64,000 nucleotides of DNA from Nitrosophilus kaiyonis (GTDB lineage: Bacteria; Campylobacterota; Campylobacteria; Campylobacterales; Nitratiruptoraceae), in NCBI RefSeq assembly GCF_027943725.1, contig NZ_AP025696.1:1341501-1405500 (forward strand). The letters are read 5' to 3'. The translations under genes and the position numbers were made by a program. How positions within the stretch are numbered: the stretch's first letter is position 1; each line of letters opens with the position of its first letter. Below the pieces are notes generated by a model. It was given only the letters and a program-made list of their open reading frames with translations. It did no database searches and had not been told where the DNA came from. Shown piece after piece: positions 16,993 to 23,851 of this stretch.

Positions 16993-18657
16993 ATGAAATT
17001 AAAGATTGGTCTAAGTGCATTGTTAGCAGTGGGTTTGATTGGTACAGTTTCAACAACTGCTAATGCAGGTGTAAAACTATCAAAAGAGGAGATGAAAAAG
17101 GCTACTCAAATATATTTTGATAGATGTGCGGGTTGCCATGGTATGCTTAGAAAGGGTGCATTAGGTCCAAATTTGCTTCCTAAAAAAACAAGAGAGATGG
17201 GAACAAAAACTCTTGAATATATTATCTACAATGGTACTCCTGGTGGTATGCCTGACTGGGGTGCGAGTGGTGAGCTTACTAAAGCTGAAACAAAATTAAT
17301 GGCGAAGTTTATTCAAACTGAACCTGTATCACCTCCAGAAAAATCTTTGGCTGATATGAAAAAAAGCTGGAAAGTTTTTGTACCAGTAGATAAAAGACCT
17401 AAAAAGCCAGAAACTAAAAGAAATTGGGAAAACTATTTTGGTGTAGTTTTAAGAGATGTGGGTAAAGTTGCTATTATTGATGGTGATACTAAAGAATTAG
17501 TAAGTATAGTTCCATCTGGATTTGCTACTCATATCTTAAGAACAAGTAAATCTGGTAGATATATGTATGCTATTGGTAGAGATGGTAAAGCTACTGTTAT
17601 TGACCTTTGGATGAAAAAACCTAAAAATGTAGCAGAAATTAGAGTATGTAATGATGCAAGAAGTATAGATACATCTAAAGCAAAAGGTTATGAAGATGAA
17701 TATGCAGTTGTTGGATGTTACTGGCCACCTTCAATTGTTACATTAAAAGGTGATACTCTTGAGCCATTAAAAATAGTTTCAACAGCAAGTTATACTTATG
17801 ATACAGAAGAGTTCACAAGAGAAGCAAGGGTTGCTTCAATTGTTGCAAATCACCATAAACCTGAATGGGTTATAAATGTTAAAGAGACAGGTCAAGTATG
17901 GCTATATAATTATGCTGATCCAAACAATCCAAGAATTGCTATGCTTGAAGCTGAAAGATATCTGCATGATGGTGGATGGGATTTAACTAAGAGATATTTC
18001 TTAGTCGCAGCAAATGCAAGAAACAAAGTTGTAGCAGTTGATACTGAAGAGGGTGAAGTTGCTGCTATTATTCCAAGTGGTGGTACTAAACCACATCCAG
18101 GTAGAGGTGCAAATGTTAACCATCCAAAATATGGTCCACTTTGGGCAACTGGACATATTGGATCTAATGATATAAGCTTTATTGGTACTGATCCAACTTA
18201 CCATCCACAATATGCATGGAGAGTTGTTAAAAAAATATCTTTACCAGGAGTTGGTGGTGGTAACCTATTTATAAAAACTCATCCAGCTTGTAAATATATC
18301 ATTGCTGATAGACCGGTTAATCCAGATAGAAAACTTCAAACACAACTATATGTTATTGATAAAAAAACTCTTGAAGTTGTAAAAACTATCAAAATTCCAA
18401 AAAAATATATAAAAGAAAGAACTGTAAAAGTTAAAGGTAAAAAAGTTAAAGTTAAACCAAGAGGTCCAGTTCATATTGAGTTTAACAAAGAAGGTGATGA
18501 ATTTTGGGTAAGTGTTTGGGGTAATAAACTTGTTCCATCTGCAATCTTAGTATATGATGCAGAAACACTTAAACTTAAAAAAGCAATTGAAGGTGATTGG
18601 GTAAGAACCCCAACTGGTAAATTCAATGTATTCAATACAAAATATGATATCTATTAA
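16993..18657 (+). CDS. nirS: Cytochrome cd1 nitrite reductase NirS
   Basis: The product has 554 residues and reduces nitrite to NO in the periplasm. A Sec signal ends near TANA (residue 25). A cytochrome c domain has CAGCH at 45-49 and a methionine in GTPGGMPDW. An eight-bladed d1-haem propeller follows, with conserved histidines in VANHHKPEW, HDGGWDLTKRY and NHPKYGPLWATGHIG. A lysine-rich insertion near residues 476-492 is unusual. A ribosome site (AAAGGAG) precedes the ATG and a strong terminator follows, so nirS can be expressed with norCB or from a processed transcript. Confidence 0.97.
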   Translation: MKLKIGLSALLAVGLIGTVSTTANAGVKLSKEEMKKATQIYFDRCAGCHGMLRKGALGPNLLPKKTREMGTKTLEYIIYNGTPGGMPDWGASGELTKAETKLMAKFIQTEPVSPPEKSLADMKKSWKVFVPVDKRPKKPETKRNWENYFGVVLRDVGKVAIIDGDTKELVSIVPSGFATHILRTSKSGRYMYAIGRDGKATVIDLWMKKPKNVAEIRVCNDARSIDTSKAKGYEDEYAVVGCYWPPSIVTLKGDTLEPLKIVSTASYTYDTEEFTREARVASIVANHHKPEWVINVKETGQVWLYNYADPNNPRIAMLEAERYLHDGGWDLTKRYFLVAANARNKVVAVDTEEGEVAAIIPSGGTKPHPGRGANVNHPKYGPLWATGHIGSNDISFIGTDPTYHPQYAWRVVKKISLPGVGGGNLFIKTHPACKYIIADRPVNPDRKLQTQLYVIDKKTLEVVKTIKIPKKYIKERTVKVKGKKVKVKPRGPVHIEFNKEGDEFWVSVWGNKLVPSAILVYDAETLKLKKAIEGDWVRTPTGKFNVFNTKYDIY

Positions 18658-18697
18658 GATTTAGACCTGGCATTAAGCCAGGCTAAATCTTTTTTTT
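18657..18697 (+). terminator. Terminator after nirS
   Basis: The stem is AGATTTAG-A-CCTGGC / GCCAGG-C-TAAATCT with loop ATTAA, followed by a run of eight to nine T. It is a good intrinsic terminator, so the downstream NirN-like, nirJ and nirF genes are expected to be expressed at a lower level than nirS. Confidence 0.9.
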
Positions 18698-18711
18698 ATT
18701 ACTATAATGAT

Positions 18712-18749
18712 GAGTGAGAAGTGGCAAGAGAGCTTGCTATTTCTCACTC
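18712..18749 (+). promoter_or_regulatory. Long stem-loop in the leader of the NirN-like gene
   Basis: GAGTGAGAA-GTG-GCAAG pairs with CTTGC-TAT-TTCTCACTC around an AGAG loop. This gives a 17-base-pair stem counting G-U pairs. No T-run follows and the GGAGGGG ribosome site begins nine bases later, so it may protect the 5' end of a processed transcript or tune translation. Confidence 0.5.
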
Positions 18750-18767
18750 CTCAGATGGAGGGGTGAT

Positions 18768-20462
18768 ATGAATAAAATCTTAATTTTTCTTTTATTTATT
18801 TCTTTATCTTTTTCAAAAGAGTTTGATAGCTTCTATATACACTCTTTAGAATCAAAAAGTAATAATAAAATAGATGGTAAAAATCTTTATTTAAAATATT
18901 GTGCACTCTGTCATGGAAAACAAAAAGAGGGTATTTCTGCTCCTCCTTTACTTCCACAATTTTTAAAAAGAAAAAGTGATAAGAAAATATATACAATTAT
19001 AAAAAATTCTCTCCCTCAGACATTAATGCCCAAATTTGACTTTTTAAATGATAACGAAATAAAAGAGATTATAAAATTTTTAAGAAAGCCTCAAAGAGAC
19101 ATAAAATGGAATGAAGCTAATATAATAAATTCATATAAAAAATATAATAACAATAAAAAAGATTTAAATATAAAGGATATCGATAATGTAACTTTAGTTG
19201 TAGAAAGAGGTGCAAATAGAGTATGGATAATGGAAAATGAGAAAATTTTGGATAGATTTGATTTTAGAAATGTTCATGGAGGATTAAAATATACCCTTGA
19301 TGGGAAAAATTTTTATGTCCCTACAAGAGATGGTTGGATAGGTCATTATTCTTTAGAAAATGGGAGATTAGAAGATAAAGTTAGAGCTTGTATAAACTTA
19401 AGAAATGTTAGTCTGAGTCATGATGGAAAATATCTATTTGCAACTTGTTTACTTCCACAAATGGTTGTTGTTTTTGATAGAAAAACATTAAAACCAGTAA
19501 AAATTAAAAAAGTTAATGGGAAAATTAGTGCATTATATGAACTTTATAGTAAAGATGAAGCAATTTTTACTTTTAGAGATAAACCTAAACTTTATAAAGT
19601 AAATACAAAAACATTAAAATTTAAAGAGTATAAACTTGATAAGCCAATCGAAGATTTTTTTATTGATCCATTTGAAGAGTATATTATTGGGACTACTAGG
19701 CATGGAAAAGATTTAAGAGTTTACGATATAAAAACTTTAAAAGAAAAATTTTTCGCATCAATTGAAGGAATGCCTCATCTATTTAGTGCTACATATTGGT
19801 ATAAAGATGGAAAATTTTATTTTGCGACACCTCATTTAAGAAAACCGTATATCACAATTTGGCAGATGTATGATTGGAAACTAATTAAAAAAATTGATGT
19901 AGGAGGAGATGGATTTTTTGTAAAAACACATCCTCAAAGCGATTATCTTTGGGTAGATAATGGCTCAGATAAGCTTGTATTAGTTAATAAAGAAGATTTT
20001 TCTATTAAAAAATTGACTCCTCGAAAAGATAAAAGATACATTCATACCGAATTTAGTGGTGATGGGAAATATGCTTACCTTAGTATTTATGAAAATGATG
20101 GAGACCTTTTAGTCTGGCAAACAGATACATTTAAAGAGATAAAAGATTACAAAGCAGATGTTCCCGTTGGGAAATATAATTTTATTAATAAAAATAGAGT
20201 TTTTTATCCAAGACTATTTGGGCTTAGCATTTTTAAAGAGAAATGTTGGGGATGTCACCATCAGAGTGCTGAAGCTTTTGGACCTCCTTTTAGTAAGATT
20301 GCCAAAAAAAGGAATGAAGGCGAAATGATAAGCCAAATAGTTGATCCAAATCATACTTATAAAGAGTTAGGATATAAAAGAAATTCTATGCCAGCTTTTA
20401 AATTTAATGAAAAAGAGTTAAAATCTATAGTAGATTATATAAAATCATTTAAAGGTAAATAG
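18768..20462 (+). CDS. nirN: NirN/NirF-like d1-propeller protein with two cytochrome c domains
   Basis: Translation from the ATG at 18768, with GGAGGGG upstream, gives 564 residues and a clean Sec signal; an in-frame ATG at 18714 lies inside the leader stem-loop and is rejected. An N-terminal cytochrome c domain has CALCH at 45-49 (Met in TLMPKF). A cd1-type propeller spans about 115-470. A second cytochrome c domain follows, with CWGCH at about 493-497 and Met in NSMPAF. NirN, a dihydro-haem d1 dehydrogenase, normally has only the first haem. The extra C-terminal haem is unusual and could pass electrons on from the last step of d1 synthesis. An alternative is a divergent nitrite reductase, but the nirJ/nirF context favours a biosynthetic role. 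Confidence 0.7.
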   Translation: MNKILIFLLFISLSFSKEFDSFYIHSLESKSNNKIDGKNLYLKYCALCHGKQKEGISAPPLLPQFLKRKSDKKIYTIIKNSLPQTLMPKFDFLNDNEIKEIIKFLRKPQRDIKWNEANIINSYKKYNNNKKDLNIKDIDNVTLVVERGANRVWIMENEKILDRFDFRNVHGGLKYTLDGKNFYVPTRDGWIGHYSLENGRLEDKVRACINLRNVSLSHDGKYLFATCLLPQMVVVFDRKTLKPVKIKKVNGKISALYELYSKDEAIFTFRDKPKLYKVNTKTLKFKEYKLDKPIEDFFIDPFEEYIIGTTRHGKDLRVYDIKTLKEKFFASIEGMPHLFSATYWYKDGKFYFATPHLRKPYITIWQMYDWKLIKKIDVGGDGFFVKTHPQSDYLWVDNGSDKLVLVNKEDFSIKKLTPRKDKRYIHTEFSGDGKYAYLSIYENDGDLLVWQTDTFKEIKDYKADVPVGKYNFINKNRVFYPRLFGLSIFKEKCWGCHHQSAEAFGPPFSKIAKKRNEGEMISQIVDPNHTYKELGYKRNSMPAFKFNEKELKSIVDYIKSFKGK

Positions 20463-21565
20463 TGTTTAGATTATCTAATCTATTAAAATCAACTCTTGAA
20501 AATAAAAAACAAAGAGAGTTAAATGGCTCTATATTAATATGGAATTTTACTAATAGATGCAATCTTTCATGTTTGCACTGTTATAGCAAATCTTCATTAG
20601 ATGAAAAAGATACTTTGACTACACAAGATATCTTAGAAACGATTCCGAAATTAAAAAAAGCTGGGATAAAATTTGTTATTTTTAGTGGAGGTGAGCCATT
20701 AACAAGAAAAGATATCTTTGAAATTGCTCAAGCTTTTAAAGATGAAGGTATTATGACATATCTATCAACTAATGGTTTATATATAAATCCAGGAAATGTA
20801 AAAAAAATCATTGATACTTTTGGATATATAGGAATTAGTATTGATGGTGACGAAAAAACCCACGATAGATTTAGAGGACTTATTGGATCATATAAAAAAT
20901 CATTGCAAGCTATAGATTTAATTCATGAAAATGGCGGGAAAGTTGGTATAAGATTTACCATTACAAAAGAGACAAAAGAGTCATTAATGCATATTTTTGA
21001 TTTAGCAGAAAGTAAAAATATTGATAAAGTATATATTTCTCACCTTGTATATAGTGGAAGAGGACTTGATAATTTAAAAATGGATTTAAATAAGGAAGAA
21101 AGAGTAAAAGCAGTTAACTATATTATAGATAAAGCATTTGAATATTATGATAAAAATATCGATATTGATATAGTTACTGGAAATATGGAGATGGATGCAA
21201 TTTTATTTTTGGATAGATTTTCAAAAAAATATCCAAAAAAAAGTGATGAACTTAAAAATAGATTATTAAAATGGGGCGGAAATAGTGCTGGGAAAAATTT
21301 GTTAAATATTAATAGTGAAGGTGATGTAAAACCTGATCCATTTTTTCCAGTTACAATAGGAAATATATTAAAAAAAGATTTTGAGAAAATTTGGCTTGAT
21401 AAAAACAACGAGCTTTTAAATAAACTAAGAGAGCATCCAAGAAAAATTAAAGGAAAATGTGAAAATTGTGAATGGATTGAAATATGTAATGGAGGTAGTC
21501 GCCCAAGAGCATGGGCTATATATGGAGATCTTTGGCAAGAAGATCCAAGTTGTTATATCAAATAG
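20462..21565 (+). CDS. nirJ: Radical SAM haem d1 biosynthesis protein NirJ
   Basis: The product has 367 residues. The radical SAM CxxxCxxC cluster is Cys33/Cys37/Cys40 (RCNLSCLHCYS). A C-terminal SPASM-like cysteine set (CENCEWIEICNGG and the last Cys in DPSCYIK) indicates an auxiliary Fe-S cluster. NirJ converts the propionates of didecarboxysirohaem to the keto groups of haem d1. The start is GTG at 20462, one base into the preceding stop region and behind AAAGG, so it is co-translated with the NirN-like gene. Confidence 0.92.
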   Translation: MFRLSNLLKSTLENKKQRELNGSILIWNFTNRCNLSCLHCYSKSSLDEKDTLTTQDILETIPKLKKAGIKFVIFSGGEPLTRKDIFEIAQAFKDEGIMTYLSTNGLYINPGNVKKIIDTFGYIGISIDGDEKTHDRFRGLIGSYKKSLQAIDLIHENGGKVGIRFTITKETKESLMHIFDLAESKNIDKVYISHLVYSGRGLDNLKMDLNKEERVKAVNYIIDKAFEYYDKNIDIDIVTGNMEMDAILFLDRFSKKYPKKSDELKNRLLKWGGNSAGKNLLNINSEGDVKPDPFFPVTIGNILKKDFEKIWLDKNNELLNKLREHPRKIKGKCENCEWIEICNGGSRPRAWAIYGDLWQEDPSCYIK

Positions 21566-21567
21566 TT

Positions 21568-21680
21568 ATTAAAGGTGAGTTAGGTGAGTAAGATGAGTGA
21601 GAAAGTGGTTATTAGTTATTGATAAAAAATAGTATTCCAATATACTAATACACCAATAACTAATAACCTATGTCTAATAT
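21568..21680. repeat. Intergenic degenerate heptamer repeats
   Basis: The gap between nirJ and nirF is made of GTGAGTAAG-type units, then GTTATTA, then CCAATATA/CTAATAC/CCAATAA units, all near 7 bases. The order of unit types resembles that in the gaps at 33.9, 43.3 and 60.1 kb. Confidence 0.75.
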
Positions 21681-21692
21681 CAAAGGATGAAA

Positions 21693-22760
21693 ATGAAAAA
21701 AATAGTTTTATTAGCTTTTATAATTGTTTCTCTGTTTGCTACTGAAAAAGTTTTTGTTGTAGAGAGAGAAAATAGTGCTTTAGCTGTAATCCAGGATCAT
21801 AAACTAATAAATGAGATAAAAAATATGCATAACTTCAACCATGCAGTGGTTAAGTTTATTGAAAATGATGGATATGTTATTACAAGAGATGGCTATTTGA
21901 TCAAATTTGATCCAATAAAAGAAAAAAAGATAAAAGAGGTTAAAGCAAGTGAGAGTGCTATAGGTTTTACGCTTACTAAAGATTATGTTGCAGTAGCTAA
22001 TTATGCTAATAAAAATGTTCAAATATTTGATAGAGATTTAAATCTTTTACAAACTATAGATACTAATTCAAAAAATGTTGGTATAAAAGTTTACAAAAAC
22101 TATCTAGTTTTTGCCTGTATGGATAGTGATGAGTTATGGGTTATGGAAAATGTTGGTAAAAATACTCCAAAATTTAAATTGAAAAAAGTTATTAAAAATG
22201 CTGGAGAGGTTCCATTTGATGCAATGATAAATAAAAACCTTTATGTTGTTGGTTTTTTTAATTCACCTTTTGTTGGCGTTTTAAATCTTGATACTTTTGA
22301 ATATAAACAGGTTCCATTAAAACTTGAACATAAAAATATCGTTTTAAAGGTTCCTCATTTTGGATTTTGGTCTATAATGAAAGATAAATTTTTTATACCT
22401 GCTGTTGGTGATAATAAAGTTTTTGTTTTTGATAAAGATTTTAATTATATAAAAGCTATTGAAGTTGAAGGCAATCCAGTATTTACATCTCTTAGCCCAA
22501 AAAGAAAATATTTAGCTGTTACTTTTAGTGGAAAAAAGTTTCCAATTGTTCAAATAATAGATACTAATACTTTAAAAATAATAAAAAGATTTGATTTTGG
22601 CGGAATGGTCTTGCATGTTAGATGGAGTAATGAAGAACCACTATTATATATATCAAATAACCAAAAAAGTGAAGTTTTAGGAATTGATACAAATACCTGG
22701 AAAGAAGTATTTAAAATAAGTGTTCCAAAACCATCTGGTATTTTTATATTTAGAAAATAG
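21693..22760 (+). CDS. nirF: Haem d1 biosynthesis protein NirF
   Basis: The product has 355 residues with a Sec signal (KKIVLLAFIIVSLFA) and then a cd1-like beta-propeller without a cytochrome c domain, which is the NirF architecture. NirF acts in the periplasm in a late step of haem d1 synthesis. Histidines in HNFNHAVVKF and LKVPHFGFWS are in the positions expected for the propeller centre. I chose the second ATG (21693) because the AAAGG at 21682-21686 abuts the first ATG (21687). Confidence 0.85.
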   Translation: MKKIVLLAFIIVSLFATEKVFVVERENSALAVIQDHKLINEIKNMHNFNHAVVKFIENDGYVITRDGYLIKFDPIKEKKIKEVKASESAIGFTLTKDYVAVANYANKNVQIFDRDLNLLQTIDTNSKNVGIKVYKNYLVFACMDSDELWVMENVGKNTPKFKLKKVIKNAGEVPFDAMINKNLYVVGFFNSPFVGVLNLDTFEYKQVPLKLEHKNIVLKVPHFGFWSIMKDKFFIPAVGDNKVFVFDKDFNYIKAIEVEGNPVFTSLSPKRKYLAVTFSGKKFPIVQIIDTNTLKIIKRFDFGGMVLHVRWSNEEPLLYISNNQKSEVLGIDTNTWKEVFKISVPKPSGIFIFRK

Positions 22761-22762
22761 AA

Positions 22763-22776
22763 TTGATTAAAATCAT
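22763..22776 (+). promoter_or_regulatory. FNR/NnrR-type box of the methyltransferase gene
   Basis: TTGATTAAAATCAT differs from a perfect TTGAT-N4-ATCAA by one base. A consensus TATAAT at 22799-22804 has its centre exactly 32 bases downstream. This suggests sirohaem supply is induced together with the d1-dependent enzyme. Confidence 0.65.
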
Positions 22777-22831
22777 TTAAATATTTTTTTTAGTTTAATA
22801 TAATTTTTTAAATATTTTAAAGGAAAAATTT

Positions 22832-23569
22832 ATGGGAAAAGTATATCTAACAGGTGCAGGGCCTGGAGATATAGAACTTTTAACTTTAAAAGCTGCAAAA
22901 GTTATAAAACAAGCAGATATTATTATATATGATAGGCTTGCCAATCCAGAAATTTTAAAAATGGCAAAAAATGGATGTGAGTTTATTTATGTTGGAAAAG
23001 AGGATGGAAAACATATACTTCCACAAGATGAAATCAATGAAGTTATCTATAAAAGTGCATTAAAAGCTGATGTTGTAGTAAGATTAAAAGGAGGAGACCC
23101 TTTTGTATTTGGAAGAGGAGGAGAAGAGGGCAAATATTTACATGAAAGAGGTATAAAGTTTGAAGTAATACCAGGAATAACTTCAGCAATAAGTGTTCCA
23201 GCATATGCTGGAATTCCAGTTACTCATAGAGGAATCAGTGTTAGCTTTAGAGTAGTTACTGGTCATGAGGCTCCAAATAAAGAGACAAGTCAAATTCCTT
23301 GGGAGAATTTTAAAACAGATGATACTATAGTATTTTTAATGGGTTTACACAATTTAAATAATATTGCTCAAAAACTTATTGAAATTGGAAAACCAAAAGA
23401 TTTTCCTGTTGCTGTTATTTCAAAAGGAACAACACCTGAACAAAAGACTGTAGTTGGAACTTTAGAAAATATATATGAAAAAGCTAAAAATCTTCCCACT
23501 CCTGCATTAATTGTAGTTGGAAAAGTAGTTAATCTTCGAGAAGACCTATCTTGGTTTGAAAAAAATTAA
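22832..23569 (+). CDS. cobA: Uroporphyrinogen-III C-methyltransferase (CobA/NirE)
   Basis: The product has 245 residues and transfers two methyl groups from SAM to uroporphyrinogen III, giving precorrin-2. Family motifs are present: VYLTGAGPGDIELLTLKA at the N-terminus and RLKGGDPFVFGRGGEE in the middle. It has no CysG oxidase/ferrochelatase half; that activity is supplied by the gene at 34486-35067. The location between nir and nos genes and the upstream box suggest it serves haem d1 (NirE role), although it may also feed sirohaem or cobalamin. Confidence 0.93.
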   Translation: MGKVYLTGAGPGDIELLTLKAAKVIKQADIIIYDRLANPEILKMAKNGCEFIYVGKEDGKHILPQDEINEVIYKSALKADVVVRLKGGDPFVFGRGGEEGKYLHERGIKFEVIPGITSAISVPAYAGIPVTHRGISVSFRVVTGHEAPNKETSQIPWENFKTDDTIVFLMGLHNLNNIAQKLIEIGKPKDFPVAVISKGTTPEQKTVVGTLENIYEKAKNLPTPALIVVGKVVNLREDLSWFEKN

Positions 23570-23689
23570 TAAAATTAATTTTAATTTATAAGATAGTATT
23601 CTTAACTATTAAATTTTTATATTATAAGTATGATTGTATTTATTCGATAAAATAGGAAATTTTTAATATTTAAGTTGTATATAAAAAAT

Positions 23690-23705
23690 GTCACTATCTT
23701 GTCAC
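23690..23705 (+). promoter_or_regulatory. GTCAC-N6-GTCAC direct repeat before nosZ
   Basis: Two GTCAC half-sites with an 11-base period, 147 bases before the nosZ start. The same motif and orientation is found before the Crp gene at 14104-14119. This is a candidate response-regulator site, although two occurrences in AT-rich DNA are modest evidence. Confidence 0.35.
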
Positions 23706-23772
23706 TTAATTTAAGAAAAGAAATTTTAATTTATAAAAAACTCTCTAAATATTAAAAATATTTTATTTAAAT

Positions 23773-23786
23773 CTTAAAAAATTAAG
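23773..23786 (+). promoter_or_regulatory. Candidate nosZ promoter with a 5-4-5 inverted repeat
   Basis: CTTAA-AAAA-TTAAG is an inverted repeat whose centre is 32 bases before that of a TATAAT at 23809-23814, the same spacing as the FNR-type boxes. The half-site differs from RTCAA. It may be read by the other Crp-type regulator, or be a chance feature of AT-rich DNA. Confidence 0.3.
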
Positions 23787-23851
23787 CTATAAATAAGAGT
23801 ATCTAATCTATAATTTAATTAACACTTATTTAACATAAGAAAGGAGGCAAT

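Noticed and set aside
18714-18767. Upstream ATG extension of the NirN-like gene
   Set aside because: The extra 18 residues would be encoded by the leader hairpin and would spoil the signal peptide; the ATG at 18768 has a strong ribosome site.
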